Assembly: GCA_020630795.1 (NCBI GenBank) | Contig: JAHDIK010000003.1 | Location: forward strand, 234,344-298,343 | Length of the DNA: 64,000 nt | DNA from: Colwellia sp. | Lineage (GTDB): Bacteria; Pseudomonadota; Gammaproteobacteria; Enterobacterales; Alteromonadaceae | Direction: 5' to 3' | In this document: one piece after another, positions 55,773 through 64,000 of the stretch | Layout: each line of letters opens with the position of its first letter | Numbering within the stretch: the stretch's first letter is position 1 | Made by a program: the position numbers and the translations under genes | The notes under the pieces: model-generated | Seen by the model: only the letters and a program-made list of their open reading frames with translations | Databases searched by the model: none | Told to the model about the DNA's origin: nothing

Positions 55773-56675
55773 TTGCTCAACGTTGACTATATTTTAATAG
55801 ATTGGGGGACGACTAATTTTAGGGCGTTCGCGATTGATGAAAATCATGAAGTATTAGATCAAATAGATCGGCCATTAGGATTGCTGAATGTACCCGATGG
55901 TAACTTCTCTCAAGCATTAGAAGCAACGTTAGAAAACTGGTTGTTACATTATAAATCACTACCGATATACATGTCTGGAATGGTTGGTTCTGCGCTTGGT
56001 TGGATCAACGTAGATTATGTTAAAGCTCCTTGTAATGCAGCTGAATTGGTTGGCGGGAAAGAAAGTGTTGCGTTGCCTTGGGGCGTTAAAGCCACCATTC
56101 TCCCTGGAGTAAGTTATGAGGACGATTTACAGAAAATTGATGTCATGAGAGGTGAAGAAACTCAAATTTTCGGATTACAAGAGTTAATTGAACAAGACTC
56201 CTTTTTCGCTATATTACCAGGAACACATAGTAAGCACGTTCATCAGTTAAATGGAAAAATAACGTCATTCAGTACTTTTATGACAGGGGAACTTTACTCT
56301 ATTTTGTGTGCGCATAGTATTTTAGGTAAGGGCTTGTCAGAACAGGTTGATGATGAAAGTACTTTTCATCAAGGTGTTATTAAAGGTAGTCAATGCGCTA
56401 ACCTTATTCATTCGTTGTTCTCTGTACGCACTCAACAATTGTTCAAAAAAATAAACGACTCTCACGTTTTATCATACCTTTCAGGGCTACTCATTGGGTA
56501 CGAGCTTAAAGCAGTTAACCAATCAAAGGTATATTTAGTAGGTGGTGAAGCGTTATGTGCAAAGTATGAAAGTGCTTGCAAGGCATTATCAATACCTGCG
56601 TATTATGTGAATGGAGATAGCTGTTTTGTAAAAGGATTAATTAACCTAAAACAGAAGATAGATGTAAATACATAA
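55773..56675 (+). CDS. dgoK: 2-dehydro-3-deoxygalactonokinase
   Basis: A 300-residue ASKHA-fold kinase that phosphorylates 2-keto-3-deoxygalactonate before aldolase cleavage. It matches E. coli DgoK: IDWGTTNFRAF at residues 8-18, MSGMVGSALGW near 69, DVMRGEETQIFG near 124, PGTHSKHV near 148, FMTGELYSIL near 169 and YLSGLLIGYEL near 232. The start is a TTG, seven bases after AGGA; no better ATG or GTG fits. It lies next to the alpha-galactosidase gene but 14 kb from the aldolase and dehydratase genes. Confidence 0.93.
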   Translation: MLNVDYILIDWGTTNFRAFAIDENHEVLDQIDRPLGLLNVPDGNFSQALEATLENWLLHYKSLPIYMSGMVGSALGWINVDYVKAPCNAAELVGGKESVALPWGVKATILPGVSYEDDLQKIDVMRGEETQIFGLQELIEQDSFFAILPGTHSKHVHQLNGKITSFSTFMTGELYSILCAHSILGKGLSEQVDDESTFHQGVIKGSQCANLIHSLFSVRTQQLFKKINDSHVLSYLSGLLIGYELKAVNQSKVYLVGGEALCAKYESACKALSIPAYYVNGDSCFVKGLINLKQKIDVNT

Positions 56676-56801
56676 TATTAGGTATACAAAACTTTAATGT
56701 GAGAAATATTGCCAATATATCCAAGTAACGCTAAGCTGCTGAATATATTTGATTATCGTAATATCGAACGCGATTCTATTTATTGAGACATTGAGGTTAC
56801 T

Positions 56802-58631
56802 TTGAATATACCCGACATTCCTAATACGCATGCTTTGATGATGCTTATAATAACCGCATTAGCATTATATGTTTTTAGACGAGATGATATACCACTTGAA
56901 ACATCATCGCTTGCTGTTTTAGTTTTGCTTTGTTTAGTATTCACAATCTTCCCGTTTGAAATAAATGGTGAACATTTAGAGCCATCTTCCTTGTTTTTCG
57001 GCTTTGGACATGAAGCGTTAGTCACTGTGTGTGCTTTAATGATAATAGGGCATGCATTGGTGAGAACAGGAGCTTTGGAGCCTGTTGGTAGGAGTCTCGC
57101 TAAGCTTTGGAAAGTCAGCCCCGCGTTATCTCTGTTACTTACTCTCATTATTGCTGGCGCGTTAAGTGCCGTTGTAAATAACACACCAATAGTTGTGTTA
57201 TTTCTACCGATACTAGCCAACGTTGCATTGAGAACGAAGTCTGATTCATCACCCATGCTTTTACCCATGGGATTAGCTACGCTGGTAGGGGGAATGACAA
57301 CCACTATTGGTACATCAACTAATTTACTTGTTGTAAGTGTGGCAAGTGATATGGGATTACCACGCATTGGCATGTTTGATTTTATTGTTCCTGCAACAAT
57401 AGCGGGTGCTATCGCTATTGCTTACTTGTGGATTATAGCTCCAAAGCTATTACCGTCTCGCTCTCCTACATTACCAGATACGTCTCCGAGAATATTTAGT
57501 GCGTATTTAAATATCAATGAAGATAGCCCTGCAAAAGGTAAAACAGTTGCTGAGGTATTAAAGTTAACTGATAACCAAATGACTATAGAGTCAATTCAAC
57601 GCAGCCCTGACAACAGAAACGTCATCTCGTTGCCGGATACTGTTTTAAAAGTAGGTGATCGATTAAAAGTTAAAGATTACCCAGATCAGCTTAAAGAGTA
57701 TGAAACGGTTATTGGGGCCACATTATATGCAGGTACACATAAAGTAGATGAAGATCACCCATTAAAAGCAGACAAACAAGTTTTAGCAGAAATTGTTGTA
57801 ATTCAGTCTTCTGGCTTGGTTGGACGAACCTTAAAAGACGCGAATTTTGCTTATCGTTATGGTGTTTCTGTTATTGCATTACACCGTGGTGGTCGAGCAA
57901 TGGAAATTGGTCGTCAGAGCATAGGTAATGTAACGATTAAAACGGGCGATGTGTTGCTGGTGCAAGGGGAATCGGAACAAATAACTGTGTTGAAAGAAAC
58001 ACGTGGTATGTTGATTATTGATGGCGCGTCAGATTTACCGTATACCAAAAAAGCGCCTATTGCCTTAGGAGTTTTATGCTTTGTTGTAATGATTGCCGCT
58101 ATAGGTGTACTGCCTATTGCAATAAGCTCCATATGTGGAATTTTAATGTTACTTGCCACTAAATGCCTAGATTGGAGTGAAATATCGTCAGCCTTAAGTA
58201 CGCAGGTCATCTTAATTGTCGTCGCTTCGCTCGCACTCGGTTCCGCTATGATGCAAACGGGCGGTGCAGAATATATGGCTCAGGTATTTGTTGCTGTTTC
58301 TTCTGGTTTGCCACCAGCAGGTATTCTATCTGCGTTAATGTTATTGCTTGCGGTACTAACAAATATTGTTTCGAATAATGCTGCGGCTGTTATTGGTACT
58401 CCAATCGCTATTTCGGTTGCGACTCAGCTTAACGTGCCAGTAGAGCCATTTATTCTTGCTGTGTTATTTGGGGCAAACTTGAGTTATGCGACTCCAATGG
58501 CATACAAAACAAATATACTGGTTATGAACGCTGGTGGTTATCAGTTTTCTGATTTTGTAAAAGTTGGTGTGCCGCTAATCATATTGATGTGGATAACGTT
58601 GTCGTTTTTATTAAGTTGGTTTTATTTGTAG
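56802..58631 (+). CDS. SLC13/ArsB-type permease with two RCK_C (TrkA-C) domains
   Basis: A 609-residue inner-membrane transporter. Membrane halves (about 10-215 and 400-609) flank two cytoplasmic RCK_C domains (about 230-310 and 318-395). NNTPIVVLFLPIL and TTTIGTSTNLLV near residues 125-180, and their repeat VSNNAAAVIGTPIA near 525, are the SLC13/DASS permease hairpins. Members carry sulfate, phosphate or dicarboxylates, usually with sodium. The start is a TTG five bases after GAGG. Whether it belongs to the galactoside island is unclear. Confidence 0.85.
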   Translation: MNIPDIPNTHALMMLIITALALYVFRRDDIPLETSSLAVLVLLCLVFTIFPFEINGEHLEPSSLFFGFGHEALVTVCALMIIGHALVRTGALEPVGRSLAKLWKVSPALSLLLTLIIAGALSAVVNNTPIVVLFLPILANVALRTKSDSSPMLLPMGLATLVGGMTTTIGTSTNLLVVSVASDMGLPRIGMFDFIVPATIAGAIAIAYLWIIAPKLLPSRSPTLPDTSPRIFSAYLNINEDSPAKGKTVAEVLKLTDNQMTIESIQRSPDNRNVISLPDTVLKVGDRLKVKDYPDQLKEYETVIGATLYAGTHKVDEDHPLKADKQVLAEIVVIQSSGLVGRTLKDANFAYRYGVSVIALHRGGRAMEIGRQSIGNVTIKTGDVLLVQGESEQITVLKETRGMLIIDGASDLPYTKKAPIALGVLCFVVMIAAIGVLPIAISSICGILMLLATKCLDWSEISSALSTQVILIVVASLALGSAMMQTGGAEYMAQVFVAVSSGLPPAGILSALMLLLAVLTNIVSNNAAAVIGTPIAISVATQLNVPVEPFILAVLFGANLSYATPMAYKTNILVMNAGGYQFSDFVKVGVPLIILMWITLSFLLSWFYL

Positions 58632-58762
58632 CTTTCTATTGGAATAGATAACCGGACTTTAGTGCGATGTATTGTAAAGAATAACGCGAGTTTATAAATT
58701 GACACTTACATCGTCAATGAGTATAAATAACGAGTGAATCAATTGTATATTATGGAGTAACA

Positions 58763-59062
58763 ATGGTTAATTATGATGACAATCGCGACTTTTATCGCAT
58801 GATGTTAAACAGTCAGGTCACGGTAACGATAATTGACGATGAAGTTAACAGCACGGTTTTAGCAACATGTCGTGACTTAAGTGCCACAGGAATGGCCGTT
58901 GAAATGCCTCACCCACTAGAAGTAGGAACAGCGGTTCGTGTTCATGTTGATTCAGCTAATACGAGCGTTTCAGCGCTTGATGTTAAAGGTAAAGTGGTGA
59001 GAGTTAGCCAAGAAAGTGAAGAATGTTACTTATTAGGTATAAATATTTCAGAAATTGATTAA
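58763..59062 (+). CDS. PilZ-domain protein
   Basis: A 99-residue single-domain protein. The two c-di-GMP contact motifs are intact: RxxxR (RDFYR, residues 8-12) and DxSxxG (DLSATG, about 38-43). It should bind c-di-GMP in the cytoplasm and act on an unknown partner. AGGAG-like GGAGTAAC precedes the ATG. A terminator closes the gene. Confidence 0.88.
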   Translation: MVNYDDNRDFYRMMLNSQVTVTIIDDEVNSTVLATCRDLSATGMAVEMPHPLEVGTAVRVHVDSANTSVSALDVKGKVVRVSQESEECYLLGINISEID

Positions 59063-59081
59063 CGTTAATTTGTTATATACG

Positions 59082-59115
59082 AAAGCCAGAAATGTATGCA
59101 TTTCTGGCTTTTTTG
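59082..59115. terminator. Bidirectional terminator between PilZ and glutaredoxin genes
   Basis: A 13-bp stem (AAAGCCAGAAATG / CATTTCTGGCTTT) with a 4-base loop and a T tract lies between convergent genes. Confidence 0.92.
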
Positions 59116-59123
59116 TTTATACG

Positions 59124-59348
59124 CTAGTTAAAAAGAGCTTTAAACTTTTTAACTGAAAACCCGTTAAGAAATTGATCGCCAATCTTTAACACAGGTACAC
59201 CTCTATATCCTGTTTTAAAAAATTCCTTACTGCCTGCAGGCGTTTTAACATTACATAGTCGGTATGTGATGTTTTGTTCATCTAAATACTTTTTAGCCGT
59301 TTGACAATGAGGGCAGTTATTCATTGTATATAAGACAACTTTTTTCAT
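59124..59348 (-). CDS. Glutaredoxin-family protein
   Basis: A 74-residue thioredoxin-fold protein with the redox motif CPHC near residues 12-15 and the cis-proline loop GVPVLKIGDQFLNGF near 49. The size fits small glutaredoxins of the NrdH/GrxC type. The ATG at 59348 follows AGGTT and starts the fold at MKKVVLYTM; the open frame upstream encodes unrelated residues. It reduces disulfides in the cytoplasm. Confidence 0.88.
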   Translation of the reverse strand: MKKVVLYTMNNCPHCQTAKKYLDEQNITYRLCNVKTPAGSKEFFKTGYRGVPVLKIGDQFLNGFSVKKFKALFN

Positions 59349-59487
59349 GTTTAACCTGTGATTAACGTAATGAGGTTTAGTCTTTGTGCATTGTAATCTA
59401 TATAGGTTACATTTATTACTTTTCACTAAAAATTTACGTTAATATATGCAAATTATGTATCGATTTATTTTGATTATTGGATAAGAA

Positions 59488-59970
59488 ATGAAGTTTTTTT
59501 TGTATTTGTTAATGGGAGTTTTAGCATTAAGCCTCGTCGGTTTATTTGTCTTAAAAAAGCCAAATGGAGAACCGTGGATTAGTGTATCTGATTTTACAAA
59601 CACATCGAAACTTACAAACCAAATTGACGCTATAAAAACTCAAGCGGTATCTAAAGCCCAATCTTTATTGCAAAGTGAGCCAAGCAATCCAACTATCTAT
59701 AAATGGCAAGATGATAAAGGTGTTTGGCATTATTCAGATAAAAAGGCTGAAAATAATACATCAGCAGAGTGGGATGTTCCTGAAAACATGACGGTTATTC
59801 CTGCGATTAAACCTTTGCCTAAAAAATCAAATAGTAAATCTGATGAACCAGACAAAACCAAACGTACTCTTCCACAGGGTTCGAATAAAATTTCAACGTT
59901 GATAAACGACGCAAATAATGTGCAAGCAATTATGGACAACAGAACAAAAAAAATAGATGAGCAGTTGTAG
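59488..59970 (+). CDS. DUF4124-domain protein
   Basis: A 160-residue protein with an N-terminal membrane anchor (about 4-23). A DUF4124-like segment near residues 71-92 reads IYKWQDDKGVWHYSDK, the usual start of this small periplasmic domain. A Lys/Ser-rich linker follows. Function unknown. The next gene starts two bases after its stop codon, so the two are translationally close. Confidence 0.72.
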   Translation: MKFFLYLLMGVLALSLVGLFVLKKPNGEPWISVSDFTNTSKLTNQIDAIKTQAVSKAQSLLQSEPSNPTIYKWQDDKGVWHYSDKKAENNTSAEWDVPENMTVIPAIKPLPKKSNSKSDEPDKTKRTLPQGSNKISTLINDANNVQAIMDNRTKKIDEQL

Positions 59971-59972
59971 AA

Positions 59973-60515
59973 ATGAGTCACTATTTTAAAATTTTTATTG
60001 CGGTATTTGCCGCGATAATTGGAGCCAATTTAGTTATCTCTACATTGTTTAGTTTTTGGTATAAATCAGAAACAGATTTAGCCATTGAAAAAAGCCAAAA
60101 ACAGCTTGAAATGCATCAGCAAGCCAATGAAAATCGAGTTAAAACTATCCAAGAGCAGCAACAACAAAAGTATGCGCTGATGTCTGAATCAATGAAGCTA
60201 AAACAGCAAGAAACTATGCGAAAGCTAGAGTTAGACTCTTGGGAAAGAGATATACAGAGAAAAGCTTATGATGAGCAGAGAGAAAAGCTAAAAGCACAAC
60301 GAAAAATTGAATATCAAAAAGAAAGGGAGAAGCGACAACTCCTTCGTGAAAAACAGCGTATTCAAAATAAAAATAAACTAGCCGACCAAGAGCATATTCG
60401 TCGTGAAAACCAAAAAACGTGTCAGTTTTGGATAGAACAATACCAAGAAAACCCAACAGCTAAGAATAAGTCAATGAGGCAGTCTTCTTGTGAAAGGGCA
60501 AATAGGTACTATTAA
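59973..60515 (+). CDS. Membrane-anchored coiled-coil protein of unknown function
   Basis: I do not recognise this 180-residue protein. It has one membrane helix (about 5-28) and then a long, Gln/Lys/Glu/Arg-rich coiled coil (about 38-145). A short Cys-containing tail (TCQFWIEQYQ ... SSCERANRYY) follows, so the two Cys could pair. It begins two bases after the DUF4124 gene, which suggests a functional pair in the cell envelope. Confidence 0.65.
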   Translation: MSHYFKIFIAVFAAIIGANLVISTLFSFWYKSETDLAIEKSQKQLEMHQQANENRVKTIQEQQQQKYALMSESMKLKQQETMRKLELDSWERDIQRKAYDEQREKLKAQRKIEYQKEREKRQLLREKQRIQNKNKLADQEHIRRENQKTCQFWIEQYQENPTAKNKSMRQSSCERANRYY

Positions 60516-60526
60516 TAAATAGATAT

Positions 60527-60559
60527 AAAAAGCGCCTGAGTTTACTTCAAGCGCTTTTT
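60527..60559. terminator. Bidirectional terminator after the coiled-coil gene
   Basis: AAAAAGCGC and GCGCTTTTT form the stem, with a one-base mismatch before an inner TGA/TCA pairing, between convergent genes. Confidence 0.85.
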
Positions 60560-60566
60560 AATTTGG

Positions 60567-61754
60567 TTACTCAACTTGGCAAACAAGACCTTTTAAGTAA
60601 TAACCTTCAGGATAATTTGAAGATACTGGGTGATCTGGCGCTTGATGAAGTCTATCAACAATATAAGCTTTTCGTTTAGCGTCTAATGCAGCGTCAGCAA
60701 CAATTTTTTGAAACAAATTCGCTTCCATTAGCCCTGAGCAAGAGAAGGTTAATAATGTGCCGCCTGGCTTTAACAACTGCATTGCGAGCATATTAATGTC
60801 TTTATACCCTCTACATGCACCAGTGAGTTGCGCCTTAGACTCAACAAACTTTGGTGGATCGAGAATGATCATATCAAATTGTCGCTTCTCGTCTCGGTAT
60901 TCTCTAAGTAACTTGAATACGTCAGCTTTAACAAACGATATACCGTTGTCTATGTTGTTTAACTCGGCATTTTCTTTAGCAACATCTAAAGCGGTTTGCG
61001 ATACATCAACATTAATAACTTCTTTGGCGCCGTTAAGTGCACAATGCAATGAAAAAGTTCCGGTGTACGAGAAGCAGTTTAGTACAGATTTCCCTTCAGA
61101 ATATTTACCTGCGGCAGCTCTCGACTCTCGTTGATCAAGATAAAATCCGGTTTTATGACCCGTTTTAATGTCGACTTTTATTTTTACGCCGTATTCTTCA
61201 ATAACACACTGTGTAGACTCTTGAGGTTCCGTTAACCATCCTGTAACGGGCGTTAAGCCTTCCTTTTTGCGAACATCTACATCCGAACGCTCGTATACAT
61301 GGCAATCAGGGTAAAGTTTTCGTAATGCCGATACCAACGTATAACGATGAAAATCAGCACCAGCACTGAGCAATTGGCAAACCAAGAAATTGTCATATTT
61401 ATCGATTGTAACACCGGGTAAACCATCAGATTCCCCTGCAATTAAGCGATAACCCGTTAACCCGCCTTTACTAATAAACCAATCACGTCGACTTTGTGCG
61501 CTTTGTAACCGATTGATAAAAAATGTTTCGTCAATTTCTTCATTTTCTTCAAAGGTCCATACGCGAATACATATTTGAGACTCTGGAGAATACGCGCCTC
61601 TGGCGAGCCAGTTACTTTTACTATCAAATACATCTACCGTATCGCCAAGTTGTGGATTTCCTTTGATTTTATTAATGGCTTTAGAGAATATCCAAGGGTG
61701 CTTTCGTAACAGAGATTTTTCTCGAGAAACTTTTAAATAAATTCTTGCTGACAT
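60567..61754 (-). CDS. rlmI: 23S rRNA (cytosine-1962-C5) methyltransferase
   Basis: A 395-residue SAM-dependent methyltransferase (E. coli RlmI 396). An N-terminal PUA-like domain ([17 protein letters not shown], residues 7-23) precedes an EEHEE-type domain and the Rossmann fold with [13 protein letters not shown] near 223 and the catalytic region ILDPPKFV near 301. The ATG at 61754 gives MSARIYLKV, as in the family; the upstream open frame is not homologous. It is divergent from acylphosphatase. Confidence 0.95.
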   Translation of the reverse strand: MSARIYLKVSREKSLLRKHPWIFSKAINKIKGNPQLGDTVDVFDSKSNWLARGAYSPESQICIRVWTFEENEEIDETFFINRLQSAQSRRDWFISKGGLTGYRLIAGESDGLPGVTIDKYDNFLVCQLLSAGADFHRYTLVSALRKLYPDCHVYERSDVDVRKKEGLTPVTGWLTEPQESTQCVIEEYGVKIKVDIKTGHKTGFYLDQRESRAAAGKYSEGKSVLNCFSYTGTFSLHCALNGAKEVINVDVSQTALDVAKENAELNNIDNGISFVKADVFKLLREYRDEKRQFDMIILDPPKFVESKAQLTGACRGYKDINMLAMQLLKPGGTLLTFSCSGLMEANLFQKIVADAALDAKRKAYIVDRLHQAPDHPVSSNYPEGYYLKGLVCQVE

Positions 61755-61865
61755 GTGTCTATACTTAATAGGGAAGATGTTGTGGATCTTATTACTTGCA
61801 GTACTGCCACGCAATCTTCTTTGACTTTATTTTCAATGATTAGGGTAGATAGAGAAGGAGCTATT

Positions 61866-62135
61866 ATGAACGTGAGTTATATTGCACACTTAAGCGGCAA
61901 AGTTCAGGGTGTTTACTTTAGAGCTTCTAGTCAACAAATGGCTATTGAATGTGGTTTAAGCGGTTATGCTCGTAATTTAGCTGACGGCGACGTAGAAGTA
62001 CTTGTATGTGGTGAACAAGACAATGTAGATAAAATGCTTGAGTGGTTAAAACATGGGCCACCAAAAGCAGAGGTCGAAAAAATAGAGCAAAAACAAGTAG
62101 AATGGCAAGAACACAGTTTTTTCTCTATTAGTTAA
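61866..62135 (+). CDS. acyP: Acylphosphatase
   Basis: An 89-residue enzyme that hydrolyses acyl phosphates. The active-site loop GKVQGVYFRAS near residues 12-22 supplies the Arg, and the Asn of GYARNLADGDVEV near 36 completes the site. The ATG follows GAAGGAG by six bases. An open frame back to 61755 is not homologous to the family. Confidence 0.93.
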   Translation: MNVSYIAHLSGKVQGVYFRASSQQMAIECGLSGYARNLADGDVEVLVCGEQDNVDKMLEWLKHGPPKAEVEKIEQKQVEWQEHSFFSIS

Positions 62136-62156
62136 GCTACACAATAAAGGGATATT

Positions 62157-63128
62157 TTGAAATATTTACATGTAAATAAAGAATCGTTTTTACACTTATC
62201 AGAAATTGAAAAACCGACTATTGCGATGGATGAGTGTTTAATAAAAGTACATGCCATTGGTATTAATAGAGCCGATTTGTTACAAAAAGCAGGAAAGTAT
62301 CCGCCACCAAAAGGTGAGTCTGACATTTTAGGTTTAGAGGTTTCGGGTGAAATTGTTGAGTGTGGCGCTCAATGTAAACATTGGAAGGTTGGAAGTAAGG
62401 TTTTCGGACTTGTTGCTGGCGGTGGTTATGCTGAGTACGTAGTGATTAAGCAAGGCCAGATGTTTTTGTTGCCCCTTAATTTTACTTTTGAGCAAGGAGC
62501 TGCAACGGCCGAGGTGTTTTTAACTGCATATCAAAGCTTGTTTCAAATTGCTGGATTAAAACCTAACAGCTCCGTATTGATTCACGCAGGAGCTAGTGGA
62601 GTGGGAACGGCCGCAATTCAACTAGCTAAAGCGACAGACTGCAATGTTGTTACCACCATAAGCAATAATGTAAAGGCTAAAGCATGTGCTGATTTAGGTG
62701 CCGACCACGTAATAAATTACAACGAAGTTGATTTTGTCCAATGGTCCAAAGAGCATAAACCTAAAGGGTATGATGTAATCATTGACGTAGTAGCTGGCTC
62801 ACAGGTTACTAAGAATATTTCAGTGGCTAATGTAGATTGCCATATAGTCGTGTTATCAATGTTAGGTGGACGATATTCAGAACCTATCGATTTTGCGAAA
62901 ATGTTATCAAAGCGAATTTCATTAACAGCGTCTACACTAAGAAATAGGTCAAATGCCTATAAAGATGATTTGGTTGCCGATTTTAAATCAGCATTTAATT
63001 CGTTACTTATTGAGCAAAAAATATTCCCGGTTATTCATCAAACGTTTCATTGGGAAGATGTTAATGAAGCTCACAACATCATGGAAAGCAATCTAAATAT
63101 AGGCAAGCTTGTACTGAGTGTTTCGTAA
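62157..63128 (+). CDS. NADPH:quinone oxidoreductase, zinc-independent MDR family
   Basis: A 323-residue medium-chain reductase of the zeta-crystallin/PIG3 type. The N-terminal GroES fold has AIGINRADLLQKAGKYPPP near 37, and the Rossmann fold has HAGASGVGTAAIQLA near 142 (the AxxGxxG NADPH site). No zinc-ligand cysteines of the alcohol dehydrogenase kind are seen. The TTG start is 21 bases after the acylphosphatase stop, behind AAAGGG, so both are likely co-transcribed. Confidence 0.88.
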   Translation: MKYLHVNKESFLHLSEIEKPTIAMDECLIKVHAIGINRADLLQKAGKYPPPKGESDILGLEVSGEIVECGAQCKHWKVGSKVFGLVAGGGYAEYVVIKQGQMFLLPLNFTFEQGAATAEVFLTAYQSLFQIAGLKPNSSVLIHAGASGVGTAAIQLAKATDCNVVTTISNNVKAKACADLGADHVINYNEVDFVQWSKEHKPKGYDVIIDVVAGSQVTKNISVANVDCHIVVLSMLGGRYSEPIDFAKMLSKRISLTASTLRNRSNAYKDDLVADFKSAFNSLLIEQKIFPVIHQTFHWEDVNEAHNIMESNLNIGKLVLSVS

Positions 63129-63344
63129 CTTTAATTAAAAGCTGACTAATTGGTTGGTTTTTGTTTTTTCTTTAATTGGCTAATATTCAAAGAGTTATTG
63201 ATGTTATAGCACAACAAAATATTCATATATTGAATTAAATCGATCTTTAAAACTTGACACTCGTGTCAGGTTTGTGTTTTTCTATGAGACCTAAGGTGAT
63301 AGAAGTACAACACATTTATCCATTGATTGAATCGAGATAACAGC

Positions 63345-64000
63345 ATGACAAAGGGCACAGTGGAATTCTTATTAAATAATGAGAAAAAGTTACTGAATAA
63401 TGTAAACCCTAATTTAACGGTTCTACAGTATTTACGTGATCTTGAGCATCAATCGGGCACGAAGGAGGGCTGCGCTTCTGGAGATTGTGGTGCATGTACC
63501 GTTGTTATTGCCGAGTTAACAAAGTCGGTTGATGGTAAGGCACTCCCCGAACTTACCTACAAATCGATTAATGCTTGTATAGCGTTTGTTGGCACATTAC
63601 ATGGTAAGCAGCTCATTACGGTTGAACACCTAAAAGAAGAGCAAAAACTTCATCATGTACAACAATCATTAGTAACGCATCATGGATCACAGTGTGGCTT
63701 TTGTACGCCTGGTTTCGTTATGTCGTCATTTGCGCTACACAAAAATAAAGAACAGCCACACCGAGAAGAGGTTGTTGAAGCATTGGCTGGAAATCTGTGT
63801 AGATGCACAGGTTACCGTTCTATAATCGATGCTGTTGTAGACATAACTGATAAACCGAAAGAAGACAGCTTCGCAAAACACTATTCTGACACTGTTAAGC
63901 AACTAATGAAGATTGAATCATCAAACTCTTCGGAGTTGTCATTTAATCATCAAAGCTTTTACGCACCAAAAACGATTGATGAATTATCGTCACATTTATT
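63345..64000 (+). CDS. xdhA: Xanthine dehydrogenase small subunit, cut by window end
   Basis: The first 218 residues are present. Two [2Fe-2S] clusters can be placed: C43, C48, C51 and C78 (GCASGDCGAC) for the plant-ferredoxin type, and C117, C120, C152 and C154 (QCGFC, NLCRC) for the helical type. A FAD domain begins near residue 208 (FYAPKTIDELSSHL). This domain order is that of XdhA, which oxidises hypoxanthine and xanthine with the molybdenum subunit XdhB. The ATG is the first good start. The rest of the gene and the expected xdhB/xdhC lie beyond the window. Confidence 0.88.
   Translation, partial: MTKGTVEFLLNNEKKLLNNVNPNLTVLQYLRDLEHQSGTKEGCASGDCGACTVVIAELTKSVDGKALPELTYKSINACIAFVGTLHGKQLITVEHLKEEQKLHHVQQSLVTHHGSQCGFCTPGFVMSSFALHKNKEQPHREEVVEALAGNLCRCTGYRSIIDAVVDITDKPKEDSFAKHYSDTVKQLMKIESSNSSELSFNHQSFYAPKTIDELSSHL

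Overview
The window looks like a chromosome segment of an AT-rich marine gammaproteobacterium of the order Alteromonadales, possibly Colwelliaceae (Colwellia/Thalassotalea type). This is judged from protein similarity, the conserved housekeeping order gyrA-serC-aroA-cmk-rpsA-ihfB-lapA-lapB-pyrF, and the many TonB-dependent receptors with carbohydrate genes. I saw no rRNA, tRNA, CRISPR array, insertion sequence or prophage.

Layout. (1) 270-10692: housekeeping genes on the + strand (DNA gyrase A, serine and aromatic biosynthesis, CMP kinase, ribosomal protein S1, IHF beta, LPS assembly proteins LapA/LapB, OMP decarboxylase). (2) 10772-21361: an accessory glycoside locus. A leftward operon (aldo/keto reductase, Fe(II)/2-oxoglutarate dioxygenase, YeiH-type anion exporter) and a GntR/UTRA regulator face a rightward GH31 glycosidase, a sodium:solute symporter and a TonB-dependent receptor. 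The palindrome TCTTATATAAGA lies in front of the reductase operon, the GH31 gene and the receptor, so these look like one regulon. The gene set fits oxygenolytic breakdown of sulfoquinovose glycosides. (3) 21597-26628: a solitary periplasmic binding-protein-like gene, a 7TM-EAL c-di-GMP phosphodiesterase and a lipoprotein hydrolase. (4) 26664-56675: a large island. It holds a Gfo/Idh/MocA dehydrogenase, glpD, an FCD-type GntR regulator, receptor + halogenase-like protein + FG-GAP/UnbV lipoprotein, SMP-30 lactonase, KDPGal/KDPG aldolase, an MFS hexonate transporter, a galactonate dehydratase-type enzyme, glpR, glpK, a second receptor + halogenase + SapC + symporter unit, a dienelactone hydrolase, a solitary binding protein, a GH36 alpha-galactosidase and dgoK. 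(5) 56802-64000: an SLC13/RCK permease, a PilZ protein, a glutaredoxin, a DUF4124 protein with a coiled-coil partner, RlmI, acylphosphatase, a quinone oxidoreductase and the start of the xanthine dehydrogenase small subunit, cut by the window end.

How the genes may work together. Region 4 joins a cytoplasmic alpha-galactosidase, the De Ley-Doudoroff galactonate enzymes (DgoD-type, DgoK, DgoA-type) and the glycerol enzymes (GlpK, GlpD, GlpR). An alpha-galactosyl-glycerol, such as the red-algal osmolyte floridoside or a galactolipid head group, would need exactly these two branches. Region 2 could do the same for the sulfolipid head group. My main hypothesis is that regions 2 and 4 together form an island for glycerol-linked sugars from algae. 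Enzyme families are read from sequence; substrates are inference.
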